Positions 26,044-35,099 of a DNA stretch of 64,000 nucleotides are shown here, one piece after another. The DNA lies in NCBI GenBank assembly GCA_965216195.1, contig OZ244151.1, positions 1,178,001 to 1,242,000 of the forward strand. Direction: 5' to 3'. The stretch's first letter is position 1; every line of letters begins with the position of its first letter. This DNA comes from Aridibacter sp965216195 (GTDB lineage Bacteria > Acidobacteriota > Blastocatellia > Pyrinomonadales > Pyrinomonadaceae). A program made the position numbers and the translations under genes. The notes under the pieces were generated by a model, which ran no database searches, had not been told where the DNA came from, and saw nothing but the letters and a program-made list of their open reading frames with translations.

Positions 26044-27468
26044 ATGAAACAGAAAATTATCTTTCGTGTGGGGTTGGTTGCGGTATTTATACTTGGTCTT
26101 TCTACGGTTGGCTTGTCGTTTGTAAGAGAAATCAAATCCTATGAGGCTTTGAAAACCTCGATTTACGAAAAAGGGCATCGTGTAACTTTTGCGGTTGAAT
26201 ATAAAGACTGGACCCAAGACCAAAACTCGATGTTTTCGAGTGTTATAAAAAACGCGCATCTGTTTGAAGCGAATTCGCGAACGGGCTCGCGAAATGGGGA
26301 ATTTTTCTCTTTTAGTATTCGGCTTGAGACCTTTTTTGGTAAAACTCGGGTCGAAGATTGGGGGCGTTTTAAAGTTTATAAAAACGCTCAGACGAAAGAT
26401 GGCAAGAGCTTTAACGTTATGGGCGAATCACGGGTTGAGGTGCTTTCCGGAAAGGACAAGGGAAAGGTGATAGAGGACAACAAGTATTACCTAGAAATTG
26501 GCAAAACGGCACGCTTTTTTGATTTGGACGCTTCACCACGCCGCAGATTGAGTCGAATTCGTGCAGCAAGGAATCTCGATGTCCAGATGGGACTTATGAT
26601 GCGTTGGTTTGAGGGGCGTTTTGATAATTACCAACAGACCTATTTCGAAAAACAAACAAAAGCCGAGATCCCGCACGAACATATCCATTCAATCTTTCAT
26701 CGCGTGAAGCTACCGCAGATCAGCGAAAACGTTTTTTACGTGCAGCAATATATGGATGGCGATCCGAAAAAGATTTACCGACAGCGCTTGTATTCGTTTA
26801 CAAAAAATGAAAAAGAGAAGGCGATTCAGCTTACAATTTTCAATTTCAAAGACGGAAAGAACTATCTCAATTCTCATGAGGACGATTCAAAATTATCCAA
26901 ACTCCAAAAAGCAGATCTGATTTCGATTCCGGGCTGCGAAGTTTATTGGCGTTTGAAGGGTCGAAAATTTGAAGGTTCGATGAAGAAAAACGGCTGCAAA
27001 GTGAAATCACGTCGGAGCGGAAAAACAATAATCATTTCAGACGATCTATTTTTAACGAAAGACGAAATCTGGATACGTGATAAAGCCGTTGACGAACAAG
27101 GAAACTACGTTTTTGGGCACAAAGGAAACATACATCACAAGCTCAAAAAGGTCCGTTGGTTTAAAGGTTGGACAGCTGTTTTAAAAGAAGGCGCTCCAAA
27201 AATCGCGTTGGAGGATTTTCCGCGTGAAGCCTACAAGGGAAACCTTAAGCTAAAGATTCACGATCAGGGGCAGATCGTAAAAGTAAACGACAAATATTCG
27301 ATTCAACTCGCGGCACTTTTGCATAGTTCTAAGCTGGAAGTCTTGACGTTGAAGGTAATCGAGAATGCTTCGGGTAAGACCCTTTCCTACACGTGGACAC
27401 AGCCAAAGGCAAAACGAATCGGGATAAATTTGCGCTGGATGCAAGCTGGTTTGACTTTGATTGAATGA
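26044..27468 (+). CDS. CpcT/CpeT (chromophore lyase family) domain protein, exported
   Basis: 474 residues with an N-terminal signal/anchor (about 7-26). The central part, about 190-380, matches the CpcT/CpeT pattern: MMRWFEGRFDNYQQ, FYVQQYMDGDPKKIYRQRLY, IPGCEVYWRLKGRKFEGSM, NGCKV and WIRDKAVDEQGNYVFGHKG. About 30-180 and the last 95 residues are unassigned. In cyanobacteria this lipocalin-like family attaches bilins to phycobiliproteins; no phycobiliprotein gene is seen here, so only ligand binding is suggested. It lies downstream of a TonB-dependent receptor whose promoter carries the shared operator; a second family member is at 41410. Confidence 0.72.
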   Translation: MKQKIIFRVGLVAVFILGLSTVGLSFVREIKSYEALKTSIYEKGHRVTFAVEYKDWTQDQNSMFSSVIKNAHLFEANSRTGSRNGEFFSFSIRLETFFGKTRVEDWGRFKVYKNAQTKDGKSFNVMGESRVEVLSGKDKGKVIEDNKYYLEIGKTARFFDLDASPRRRLSRIRAARNLDVQMGLMMRWFEGRFDNYQQTYFEKQTKAEIPHEHIHSIFHRVKLPQISENVFYVQQYMDGDPKKIYRQRLYSFTKNEKEKAIQLTIFNFKDGKNYLNSHEDDSKLSKLQKADLISIPGCEVYWRLKGRKFEGSMKKNGCKVKSRRSGKTIIISDDLFLTKDEIWIRDKAVDEQGNYVFGHKGNIHHKLKKVRWFKGWTAVLKEGAPKIALEDFPREAYKGNLKLKIHDQGQIVKVNDKYSIQLAALLHSSKLEVLTLKVIENASGKTLSYTWTQPKAKRIGINLRWMQAGLTLIE

Positions 27469-27478
27469 AAAACGAGAT

Positions 27479-27916
27479 ATGAAAAAAGTAGTTTTTGTAA
27501 TTTTTGCGGTTGTGAGTCTTTCCTTAGTATGCCTTGGTCAAAATACAAACGGAAAAGCCAAGCAACAAATCTCAAGGCAGCTTAGTTTATTGGTTAAGGC
27601 ACACCTAACGAGCGATGCGAAGATAGCAGGAGGTATCTACGATGATCGTTTGATTTTGACCTCTCAAAGCGGCAGGGTTTACGGGAAAAATGACTCCCTT
27701 AAGAACATCAAAAATAAGTTTGGATTCTATAAAAACTCCGACGTTCGTTTTCTGCATTTAAAAAAGAACATCGTGGTAGTAAATTATATAAATGAACGAG
27801 AAATCGGTGATTTTCCCAGAGCGAAATATCGCGTCACGACCGTTTGGTTGAGAAGAAAAGGCGCTTGGAAAATCGTATCTCTACAGTCTTCGAAAATCAG
27901 GATGAGAAAACAATGA
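27479..27916 (+). CDS. Secreted NTF2-like (DUF4440-type) protein
   Basis: 145 residues from ATG 27479, chosen because it opens a signal peptide (MKKVVFVIFAVVSLSLVCLGQ); an ATG at 27461 overlaps the previous gene. The mature part (SDAKIAGGIYDDRLILTSQSGRVYGKNDSLK... TTVWLRRKGAWKIVSLQSSKI) fits the cone-shaped NTF2/SnoaL fold: a short helix-rich N-terminus and a curved sheet with the W-x-I-V-x-L-Q-S end. Such proteins bind small molecules or catalyse simple isomerisation/dehydration. Start of the amine oxidase overlaps its stop (ATGA). Confidence 0.68.
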   Translation: MKKVVFVIFAVVSLSLVCLGQNTNGKAKQQISRQLSLLVKAHLTSDAKIAGGIYDDRLILTSQSGRVYGKNDSLKNIKNKFGFYKNSDVRFLHLKKNIVVVNYINEREIGDFPRAKYRVTTVWLRRKGAWKIVSLQSSKIRMRKQ

Positions 27917-29367
27917 AAGCCACGAGACGAGAATTTTTGATTGGAACAGGAGGCTTTTTAGCCGCCTCGGCTCTGTCCGCATACGGAACGGCGAAGAAAC
28001 ACGTGATTGTAGTCGGAGCCGGTCTTTCCGGTTTATCGACAGCTTACGAGCTCGCCCTTAAGGGATACAGGGTAACGATTTTAGAGGGGCGTGATCGCGT
28101 GGGCGGCAGGATATTCACATTGAGAAAGCCATTTTCAGACGGGCTTTTTTGTGAATCCGGAGGAGAGCTCATAGGCGACGGCTACAAGCGTATGCTCGAA
28201 TATTCGGACAAATTCAATGTGGATTACGAAGAGCTAACTGCCGAAGTTGAAACAGGCGGAAGCGTAGCTGATCTGCAGGACGGAATTGGCCGAACGGCCT
28301 ATTTGAAGGGAAATCTCTATCCGCGCGGTTCCGTGTTTAACCCGCATCCCTACGGTTTAAAAGGTGACGAAGCGAAGGTATTACCGCCGACGCTTTACGG
28401 AATGAATATTCGTTTGATGATCAACGAAGTTAGGCGAAAAAAACGTACTATATCTGATTTTGACAAGATGTCGCTCGCCGATGCGATGCGCGAAAAGGGC
28501 GTTTCGGAGCAGGCGATAAAGCTGATGGATATTTCGCTTAACTATAACTCGATCGAAACGGTTTCGGCCGGAGGTGTGTTGTTTGACGGCGGGCGCCGTA
28601 GAGGTGCGGGTACAGTACCGATCAAATTTACCGGCGGAAACGATCTTTTGACCGACGCTCTTGCAGAAAACTCAAAGAAAAATGGAGTGAACATCAGGCT
28701 GTCATCGAAGGTAAAACGGATCTCGCAGACAGGAAACGGCGTGAAAGTATCCTTTGTCGATAAAAATGGAAACGGAAAGACGCTGAAAGCGGATAAACTG
28801 GTCTGCACCATTCCTTTTAAGGTCTTGAGAAACGTAGAATTTGCGCCCTGTTTGCCGTACCAAAAAACAAAGGCAATCAACGAGCTCGGCTATACACGAA
28901 ACACAAAAGTTTATTTTCAGACAAAATTTGCCGAGTGGGATAAGAGGACTTTGGGTTCTAGTATCTGGACCGATACTCCGGTTGAGCGTATTTTCTCGGT
29001 GACCGGAAAGACCGGCGATGAGAAGGGAATTTTCTCCGCCTGGACGGAAGGAAACGGCTCAAAAGTGCTTGAAAATATGGCGCCTGAAAAACGTGTGGCC
29101 TTTGCGAGGGAGAAGTTTGAAGAAATTTTGCCATTTATGAAGGGAAGCGTAGAGAGAACATATACACAGTCTTGGACGAAGGATGAGTTTGCGGGCGGCT
29201 CATACTCACATTTGAAGGTTGGGCAGCTGACGTCTGTTTTTCCGCACATAAGAACGGCGGTTGGGAACATACATTTTGCCGGCGAACACACAGCTGTGAA
29301 GTTTCCGGGAATGGAAGGCGCGCTCGAATCGGCGGAGAGAGTGGTTGCAGAGATAACTGGCGGGTGA
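27913..29367 (+). CDS. FAD-dependent amine oxidase (monoamine oxidase family), Tat-exported
   Basis: 484 residues from ATG 27913, which overlaps the preceding stop as ATGA; a longer frame from 27844 lies inside the upstream gene. The N-terminus is a twin-arginine signal (TRREFLIGTGGFLAASALSA). FAD-binding motifs follow: VIVVGAGLSGLSTAYEL, EGRDRVGGRI and the C-terminal GNIHFAGEHTAVKFPGMEGALESAERV. The family oxidises amines to aldehydes/imines with release of ammonia or a smaller amine. In this operon (receptor, CpcT-like, NTF2-like, oxidase) it is the likely periplasmic catalyst acting before import or cleavage of a nitrogenous substrate. Confidence 0.9.
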   Translation: MKATRREFLIGTGGFLAASALSAYGTAKKHVIVVGAGLSGLSTAYELALKGYRVTILEGRDRVGGRIFTLRKPFSDGLFCESGGELIGDGYKRMLEYSDKFNVDYEELTAEVETGGSVADLQDGIGRTAYLKGNLYPRGSVFNPHPYGLKGDEAKVLPPTLYGMNIRLMINEVRRKKRTISDFDKMSLADAMREKGVSEQAIKLMDISLNYNSIETVSAGGVLFDGGRRRGAGTVPIKFTGGNDLLTDALAENSKKNGVNIRLSSKVKRISQTGNGVKVSFVDKNGNGKTLKADKLVCTIPFKVLRNVEFAPCLPYQKTKAINELGYTRNTKVYFQTKFAEWDKRTLGSSIWTDTPVERIFSVTGKTGDEKGIFSAWTEGNGSKVLENMAPEKRVAFAREKFEEILPFMKGSVERTYTQSWTKDEFAGGSYSHLKVGQLTSVFPHIRTAVGNIHFAGEHTAVKFPGMEGALESAERVVAEITGG

Positions 29368-29369
29368 GA

Positions 29370-29490
29370 ATGGCAAGTGGTAAATGGTGAATGGTGAATG
29401 GTAAATGGTGAATGGTAAATGATAAATGGTGAATGGTAAATGGTGAATGGTAGATTCGTTACGAATCACGAATCACGAACTACCAATTAC
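29370..29490. repeat. GGTAAATGGTGAAT tandem repeat with partial inverted arm
   Basis: About nine imperfect copies of a 7-nt unit (AATGGTA/AATGGTG) at 29372-29450, followed by TTCGTTACGAATCACGAATCACGAAC and an inverted end CCAATTACCACTTTCC matching AAGTGGTAAATGG. It fills the gap between amine oxidase and the hydantoinase B promoter. Units are contiguous without unique spacers, so it is not a CRISPR array. Confidence 0.85.
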
Positions 29491-29526
29491 CACTTTCCTC
29501 CCCTTTGCGTTAATTTTTTTTTCCGC

Positions 29527-29552
29527 TATAATTGGTTATAAACATAAGACAA
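29527..29552 (+). promoter_or_regulatory. TATAAT -10 box and shared operator upstream of hydantoinase B
   Basis: TATAAT at 29527-29532 with TTGCGT 16 bp upstream, then the operator TGGTTATA-AACA-TAAGACAA at 29533-29552 (about 13 of 16 arm positions match the consensus). It would cover the transcription start. A good RBS (GAGGAAG) and ATG 29569 follow. Confidence 0.6.
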
Positions 29553-29568
29553 ATTTTGCGAGGAAGCT

Positions 29569-31380
29569 ATGGCAACGATAGATACGATTACGCTCGATAT
29601 ACTGGAAAACGCTCTTAGAAATGCACGGGAAGAAATGGATACGGTTCTTTTCCGTTCTGCGATGTCTCCCGTGATCAGGGAGCAGCATGATGGCTTTCCG
29701 ATGATTTGTCATCCTGATGGCCGTATGGTCGTTGGGCAATTTGGTTCTTACATCAACGGCTTTCTGGAAAACTGGGAGCGTGGCGTGAATGAAGGTGATG
29801 TTTTTCTTGTCAGCGATCCATATTCCTGCGGTGGAGCGATTTCGCATATCAACGACTGGATGGTCTTGTTGCCGATTTTCTACGAAGGGGAATTGGTTGG
29901 CTGGGGATCACAGTTTGGACACACGGTAGATATGGGCGGACCGGTTTCGGGAAGCTTACCAACCGACGCCGACACAATTTTTGGCGAGGGAACGAGAATT
30001 CCGCCCGTTAAGTTGTTTGCCGAAGGTAAGTTAAACGAAGATTTGCTCGACACAATTTTGGCGAATTCCCGCGTCCCAACGATGAACTATTTCGATTTGA
30101 TGGCGATTGTTGCGGCCTGTCGTATGGCCGACACACGCGTCAAGGAAATGTGTGACCGTTTTGGAAAGGATACATACATTGCCGGACTCGAAGCTCTATT
30201 GCAAAGAACTCATGACGCGATGAAAGAGTTGATTGTGATGAGTTTGCCGGAAGAGCCGCTAGTTTTTGAAGATTATATCGATGATGACGGCCGCGGAAAT
30301 GGTCCGTACAAAATGAAGCTTTCGATCTACAGGAAGGGCCATGAAGCGTATTTTGACTGGACGGGCACTGATCCGCAGGCTCCTGGACCGATCAACTTCT
30401 ACTTAAACGAAGAGATGTTCAAGATGTTTATCGGAGTCTACCTGATTATGGTTTTTGACCCGCAAATCTTGTTTAATGACGGTTTTTATCCGCTCCTCCA
30501 CGTAACAATTCCTGAGAAATCCCTGCTCAATCCTGAGTTTCCGGCAGCGCTTGGTTGTCGGACACACGCACTTACCCGTTTGTTTGATGTGCTCGGTGGG
30601 GCTTTAGGAAAAGGTGCTCCGGAGCTTTCAACCGCGGCCGGTTATGGAACATCTCCATACTTGCTTTACAACGGGCACGACGAAAACGGCGAGTTTTTCC
30701 ATCTGATGGAGATAACCTATGGCGGAATTCCGGGCAGACCGATGGGCGATGGAATGGATGCCCACTCCTGGTGGCCGCTTTTTGAAAACATTCCGACCGA
30801 GTATCTCGAAAGCTATTACCCGATAACCGTTTTGGAATATGGAAGTTTGAAGGATACTGGCGGTGCAGGTTTCCATCGCGGCGGAAATGCGGTTCACAAA
30901 GTTTATCGTTTTGAGGTGGATGGAGAGATTGCAATTCACGATGACCGCGAGCGTTCGAAGCCCTGGGGCATTATGGGTGGTCTACCGGGCGAAATGTCCA
31001 CAAAGGAGTTGATCCGCACGGACGGTACAAAGGAGTTTTTGCAGTCTAAAATTTCTAGAGTTCCCGTTAAAGCTGGTGACGTTTTGATTTACCAAACGGC
31101 AGGCGGTGGCGGCTGGAAAGACCCGTTTGACCGTCCGGCTGAAATGGTTCAAAAGGATGTGAAAAACGACTTGGTTTCGGTTGAAAAAGCGAAATCTGAT
31201 TATGGTGTTGTCCTGGACGCAAAAACGTTTGAGATTGACGAATCAGCAACCGAAACTTTACGTGCGAAACTTCGGGAAGAACGCGGTGAGCCGGATCTAT
31301 TTAGCCTTGGCGAGGTTCCGGAAGCGATCGGAGTGGTTGCAGATTGGGACGGGAGTGAGCAGGTCGGACAGGCCGCATAG
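29569..31380 (+). CDS. Hydantoinase B / 5-oxoprolinase-type subunit
   Basis: 603 residues of the hydantoinase-B family (IDTITLDILENALRNAREEMD, PVIREQHDGFPMI, LVSDPYSCGGAISHINDWMVL, FGHTVDMGGPVSGSLPTDADTI). This subunit works with the ATP-binding A subunit to hydrolyse lactam or imide rings such as N-methylhydantoin, 5-oxoproline or caprolactam. The C-terminal region has the glycine-rich DVLIYQTAGGGGWKDPFDRP motif. The matching A subunit gene lies 8 kb away on the other strand (39171-41222), an unusual separation. Both genes carry the shared operator. RBS GAGGAAG precedes the start. The reaction class is firm, the substrate not. Confidence 0.93.
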   Translation: MATIDTITLDILENALRNAREEMDTVLFRSAMSPVIREQHDGFPMICHPDGRMVVGQFGSYINGFLENWERGVNEGDVFLVSDPYSCGGAISHINDWMVLLPIFYEGELVGWGSQFGHTVDMGGPVSGSLPTDADTIFGEGTRIPPVKLFAEGKLNEDLLDTILANSRVPTMNYFDLMAIVAACRMADTRVKEMCDRFGKDTYIAGLEALLQRTHDAMKELIVMSLPEEPLVFEDYIDDDGRGNGPYKMKLSIYRKGHEAYFDWTGTDPQAPGPINFYLNEEMFKMFIGVYLIMVFDPQILFNDGFYPLLHVTIPEKSLLNPEFPAALGCRTHALTRLFDVLGGALGKGAPELSTAAGYGTSPYLLYNGHDENGEFFHLMEITYGGIPGRPMGDGMDAHSWWPLFENIPTEYLESYYPITVLEYGSLKDTGGAGFHRGGNAVHKVYRFEVDGEIAIHDDRERSKPWGIMGGLPGEMSTKELIRTDGTKEFLQSKISRVPVKAGDVLIYQTAGGGGWKDPFDRPAEMVQKDVKNDLVSVEKAKSDYGVVLDAKTFEIDESATETLRAKLREERGEPDLFSLGEVPEAIGVVADWDGSEQVGQAA

Positions 31381-31395
31381 GAATTACGGACGTAT

Positions 31396-31602
31396 TGCCG
31401 CGGATAGACGCAGATGGCGCGGATTCACCGAATCGTTCTATTTTCAGCGTATTCGTGGCATTTAGATTGATGGCGACAAAATTGACGTGGACTTGGTTGG
31501 TAGCGCTGGCCTTTTTTTGTGGGGCTTATGTTGATGATGAATATGGCGAGTTTAGCCTTTGATTTTCTTATCCGCGTCGATCCGCGTTGATCCGCGGCCA
31601 AG
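31396..31602. repeat. CCGCGGAT-flavour inverted repeat pair
   Basis: Left arm 31396-31423 (GCCGCGGATAGACGCAGATG...) and right arm 31569-31602 (ATCCGCGTCGATCCGCG TTGATCCGCGGCC, with unit ATCCGCG) face each other around about 145 bp without a gene. Same flavour as 43767-43931. The apparent N-terminal extension of the next gene to 31587 is encoded by the right arm. Confidence 0.85.
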
Positions 31603-31610
31603 TTTCATTT

Positions 31611-32231
31611 ATGTGCGACAAAGAAATGTATCAACAGCGCGGGTTTTCCCAACGTGTCGGGTTTGGATCGAGTCCCGCGCTACTGATCATAGACTTTATC
31701 AACGCTTTTACCGACGAAACGTGCCCGCTTGGTTCAAACCTCGATCTGGAAATTGAAGCGACCGGGCAGCTGCTCGAAGCATTTCGTTCAAAGAATTTCC
31801 CCGTTCACTACACGACAACCGCATATGAAGACGGCTTCGCTTCGGCCGGTGTTTTTATAAAAAAGGTTCCGAGTCTTTCGCATCTTAAACTAGGTTCGGA
31901 TTTGGTTGAAATAGATAGCAGGATCGCGCCAAAAGAGGGCGAGGTTGTCTGGACAAAGCAATATGCCTCAGCTTTTTTTGGAACGGCGCTGGCGCCAACC
32001 CTTACCTCGCAAAACGTTGATACACTTATTGTTACGGGGTGCACAACATCGGGCTGCGTTCGCGCTTCGGCGGTTGATTCCTGCCAAAATGGATTGCACA
32101 CGATTGTCGTTCCCGAAGCCGTTGGAGATCGCTCCCAGGCGGCGCACGATGCAAATCTTTTTGATCTAGACGCGAAGTATGCCGATGTTGTTTCGATTGA
32201 CGAGGTGCAGGTCTACTTACAGAAATTATGA
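31611..32231 (+). CDS. Isochorismatase-fold amidohydrolase (N-carbamoylsarcosine / maleamate amidase-like)
   Basis: 206 residues from ATG 31611; the frame from 31587 starts in a repeat arm. The Asp-Lys-Cys catalytic triad is visible: D in ALLIIDFIN, K in VVWTKQYASAFFGT, C in TGCTTSGCVRASAVD. The N-terminal YQQRGFSQRVGFGSSPALLI and FTDETCPLG most resemble N-carbamoylsarcosine amidohydrolase and maleamate amidohydrolase rather than isochorismatase. These cleave a linear amide or ureide to acid plus ammonia, the step expected after ring opening by the hydantoinase encoded just upstream. Its stop overlaps the CoA-transferase start (ATGA), so the two are translationally coupled. Confidence 0.85.
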   Translation: MCDKEMYQQRGFSQRVGFGSSPALLIIDFINAFTDETCPLGSNLDLEIEATGQLLEAFRSKNFPVHYTTTAYEDGFASAGVFIKKVPSLSHLKLGSDLVEIDSRIAPKEGEVVWTKQYASAFFGTALAPTLTSQNVDTLIVTGCTTSGCVRASAVDSCQNGLHTIVVPEAVGDRSQAAHDANLFDLDAKYADVVSIDEVQVYLQKL

Positions 32232-33424
32232 AGGACAAACCACTCAAAGGCTTAAAAGTATTGGAAATGGGACAGCTTTTGGCGGGTCCTTTTTGCGCGT
32301 CGCTGCTTGCAGGTTTTGGCGCGGAAGTGATCAAAATCGAAAAAACTAAGACTGGCGATCCCTTGAGAGTCTGGCGAAAACTTCATAAAGGTTCGTCGCT
32401 TTGGTGGGTTTCAATGGGGCGAAACAAGAAGTCGGTGACGCTCGATATGACAAATCCCAAGGGGCAGGAGATCGCTAAGAAGCTCGCCGCTGAAGCGGAT
32501 ATCGTTCTCGAAAATTTTAAACCCGGCACTATGGAAAAGTGGGGAATGGGTTATGAGGATCTAAAGGCCGTAAACCCCGGCGTGATCATGGTTCGGGTCT
32601 CAGGTTGGGGACAGACGGGGCCTTATTCATCGCGGCCGGGCTACGCGAATGTTGCCGAGGGTGTCGGCGGAATGCGTTATACCACCGGTGATCCTGATCG
32701 TCCACCGGTCCGAACAGGAACTTCCATCGGTGACACGTTGGCCGGTATGCACGCGGCTTTGGGAGCCTTAACTGCCGTGTATCACCGCGATGTAAACGGT
32801 GGAAAAGGCCAGGTAGTCGATGTTGCAATATATGAATCGATCTTTAATATGATGGAATCGACACTTGCGGAATACGACAAACTCGGCGTCGTCCGCGAAC
32901 GCAACGGTGCAAAACTTGAAGGGATCGTGCCGACTTCGACGTATCCGACAAAGGACGACAAGTTCATCATCATAGGCGGAAACGGCGATTCTATCTACCG
33001 GCGCCTTATGAACAAGATAGGCCGAGCAGATATGGCGGAGCATCCGGAAATGCAAGATAACGCAGGGCGCGTTGGGCACGAAGCTGAGATCGATCAGGCG
33101 ATCACGGATTGGACGTTGAGCCAAACATATGATGAAGCCTACACTGCGATGATCGAGGCTGAAGTCCCTTGCGGACCCGTTTATTCAATTGCCGACATTG
33201 TAAAAGACGAGCACTACCAGGCCCGCGAGCTTTTCGAAACGGTCGCGCTCGGGGTTGATGATAATGTGAAGATTCCGGCGGTTTTACCGAAACTATCTGA
33301 AACCCCGGGCGGCACGGACTGGATCGGACCGAAACTGGGTGAGCACAACCAAGAGGTCTTAGGTGGCATGCTGGGGATGAGCGAGGACGAGATCGAGGAG
33401 TTAAGAAAGGAAGAAGTGATATAG
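32228..33424 (+). CDS. Class III CoA-transferase (CaiB/BaiF family)
   Basis: 398 residues. Family signatures: LKGLKVLEMGQLLAGPFCASLLAGFGAEVIKIE at the N-terminus, LDMTNPKGQEIAKKLAAEADIVLENFKPGTMEKWGMGYEDL, and RPPVRTGTSIGDTLAGMHAALGAL. The catalytic aspartate is in the SIGDTLAG segment. The enzyme moves CoA between carboxylic acids and thereby activates a diacid-type intermediate. It starts within the amidase stop codon (ATGA). An HMG-CoA-lyase-like gene follows beyond a duplicated spacer, so acid activation followed by C-C cleavage is the likely pair of steps. Confidence 0.93.
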   Translation: MKDKPLKGLKVLEMGQLLAGPFCASLLAGFGAEVIKIEKTKTGDPLRVWRKLHKGSSLWWVSMGRNKKSVTLDMTNPKGQEIAKKLAAEADIVLENFKPGTMEKWGMGYEDLKAVNPGVIMVRVSGWGQTGPYSSRPGYANVAEGVGGMRYTTGDPDRPPVRTGTSIGDTLAGMHAALGALTAVYHRDVNGGKGQVVDVAIYESIFNMMESTLAEYDKLGVVRERNGAKLEGIVPTSTYPTKDDKFIIIGGNGDSIYRRLMNKIGRADMAEHPEMQDNAGRVGHEAEIDQAITDWTLSQTYDEAYTAMIEAEVPCGPVYSIADIVKDEHYQARELFETVALGVDDNVKIPAVLPKLSETPGGTDWIGPKLGEHNQEVLGGMLGMSEDEIEELRKEEVI

Positions 33425-33880
33425 GATGGGGGAAGGGATCCACAGAGAACACGGAGAAAAAAGAGACTTGTGGAAAGAACTGAGGGCGGCTAAGACCGAA
33501 AACCTTTTCCAAAGTTATTCTCCTCTTTCTCTGTGACCTCTGTGATCTCTGTGGCTAAGGGGTCCGTTGAAGTAAGCCCGCGCGATGGTCGCAGACGCTG
33601 CCAAAACTTCGTGCCGACCGACGACAAAGGAAGAAGTGATATAAAAAAGGGAAATGGAGCCACAGAGAACACAGAGAGGGAAGAGCCCAAGAAAAAAACA
33701 GGACAACTGACTCGAGGGTAAGTGTTCTTCAAAATTTTTTCTGTTCTTACTCTGTGCTCTCTGTGGCTAAGAATTCCGTTTTGAAATTTCTATGAACCTA
33801 CCAAAAAAAGTAGAAATTGTTGAAGTAAGCCCGCGTGACGGTCTGCAAATGCTGCCAAACTTCGTTCCAACTGAGGACAA
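33406..33880. repeat. Tandem duplication of the CoA-transferase/HMG-CoA-lyase spacer
   Basis: Unit 1 (33406-33625) and unit 2 (33626-33880) each begin with the same 18 bp (AAAGGAAGAAGTGATATA, the last codons of the CoA-transferase). Each then carries a CCACAGAGAACAC arm and an inverted CTCTGTGGCTAA arm, and ends in the first ~60 bp of an HMG-CoA-lyase gene. In unit 2 this is the real gene start; in unit 1 it is a dead fragment whose translation still reads EVSPRDG... NFVPTDDK. The fragment differs mostly at third codon positions. No functional gene lies in the 33425-33791 gap. Confidence 0.85.
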
Positions 33881-34670
33881 GATCGCTCTCATTGAGAAGC
33901 TAAAACTCACCGGTCTAAAACGAATTGAGGCGGTCTCTTTTGTTTCACCAAAACATGTTCCGCAGATGGCGGATGCGAAAGAGATTCTTGAAGTAATCGG
34001 CGATGATCCCGATATCGATGAGGTTGGTTTGGCGCTTAACGAGCGTGGACTCAACGATGCAATTAAAGCAAAGGTAAATTGGATCACCTATGTCATCGCA
34101 GCGACCGAAACGATGTCCAAAAAGAATGCGAACACGACGATCGCAGACGGTATTGAGATGTGCAAAAAAGCGATCAAGCTTGGCAGGGAAAACGGTGTAA
34201 AGGTTCGTGGTTCGGTTGCGGTTACATGGGTTTGTCCGTATGAAGGGGATGTTCCGAAAGACCGTCTGCTGGAGATCACAAAGGAATTGGTGGAAGCGGG
34301 AGCCGATGAGATTGCGTATAACGATACGGTTGGACGCGCAGTACCAAATGATGTTTTTCAGCTCTGCAGCGCCGCAAAAAAAAAGTTTCCCGATCAACAA
34401 TTCGCAGCACATTTCCACGACACTTTTTTTACCGCGCTTGCAAATATCTATTCAGCAATGACAGCCGGTTGGAACATTTTTGATTCGTCAGTTGGAGGCT
34501 TAGGCGGTTGTCCTTTTTCACCCGGGGCGAGTGGAAATATTGCTACGGAAAAGGTAGTTTGGATGCTTCATAAAATGGGCATTGAAACGGGAGTTGATTT
34601 GGAAAAATTGAAGGAAACTGCTGAATTCGCGAAACAGATTGAAGCACAAGAGAAGACAGCTAAAGTCTAA
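33792..34670 (+). CDS. Hydroxymethylglutaryl-CoA lyase family enzyme
   Basis: 292 residues, HMGL-like TIM barrel. Seen are the N-terminal EVSPRDGLQ with the catalytic Arg-Asp, the metal-binding AHFHDTFF histidines, and the C-terminal catalytic cysteine loop SSVGGLGGCPFSPGASGN. It splits a 3-hydroxy-3-methylglutaryl-CoA-type ester into acetyl-CoA plus a keto acid. It pairs with the CoA-transferase upstream. A truncated fossil of its 5' end lies in the spacer at about 33566-33625. Its stop overlaps the convergent gene at 34667 by 4 bp. Confidence 0.93.
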   Translation: MNLPKKVEIVEVSPRDGLQMLPNFVPTEDKIALIEKLKLTGLKRIEAVSFVSPKHVPQMADAKEILEVIGDDPDIDEVGLALNERGLNDAIKAKVNWITYVIAATETMSKKNANTTIADGIEMCKKAIKLGRENGVKVRGSVAVTWVCPYEGDVPKDRLLEITKELVEAGADEIAYNDTVGRAVPNDVFQLCSAAKKKFPDQQFAAHFHDTFFTALANIYSAMTAGWNIFDSSVGGLGGCPFSPGASGNIATEKVVWMLHKMGIETGVDLEKLKETAEFAKQIEAQEKTAKV

Positions 34671-35041
34671 TCTGTTTCCCATTGTTCCATATCATCTATT
34701 GGGCGAGGAAGTCGACCTTCAAGCCATTTCCTTAACGTTCCCGGTCTAAAATCTTTGTCTTTGGTTTCAATAACCCAAGATAAAAAATCTCTCGGTCCAC
34801 CGTTCATGTACGGTGCAGGCGAAACAGGATAAAATACCGTTGGAAGTCTTTCGCTGATGGAAATATAATTCACTACACACCCTATTTCTTGAACAACGTT
34901 CCAAGCTAATTTATGGTCAATGTCAATTTGAAATTTTACCCACCAGAAGCCATTTTCGTCTGATCCAGTTGTTATCGGGGATTTAATTGCAGGAACCTTC
35001 TCTAAGTATTCCACAATGGTTGTAAATGCTCTTTCATCCAT
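34667..35041 (-). CDS. Unrecognised 124-residue protein
   Basis: I do not recognise the family. The product is soluble with no signal peptide or membrane segment, acidic, with aromatic-rich strands (NGFWWVKFQIDIDHKLAWNVVQEIG) and a C-terminus RKWLEGRLPRPIDDMEQWE. It is convergent with the HMG-CoA-lyase gene (4-bp tail overlap) and divergent from the aldehyde dehydrogenase promoter. The stand-alone layout and composition recall small immunity or stress proteins, but that is a guess. Confidence 0.6.
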   Translation of the reverse strand: MDERAFTTIVEYLEKVPAIKSPITTGSDENGFWWVKFQIDIDHKLAWNVVQEIGCVVNYISISERLPTVFYPVSPAPYMNGGPRDFLSWVIETKDKDFRPGTLRKWLEGRLPRPIDDMEQWETD

Positions 35042-35099
35042 ATAAAGCTAATTTCAGATAATACGGTTATCGGTTTTTTAGTCAAAACAATACTATCCT

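Noticed and set aside
29370..29490. Repeat array as a CRISPR.
   Set aside because: Units are 7 nt, contiguous and without unique spacers; no cas genes in the window.
33533..33721. ORF containing EVSPRDG in the CoA-transferase/lyase gap.
   Set aside because: It is the decayed 5' fragment of the HMG-CoA-lyase gene within a tandem duplication.
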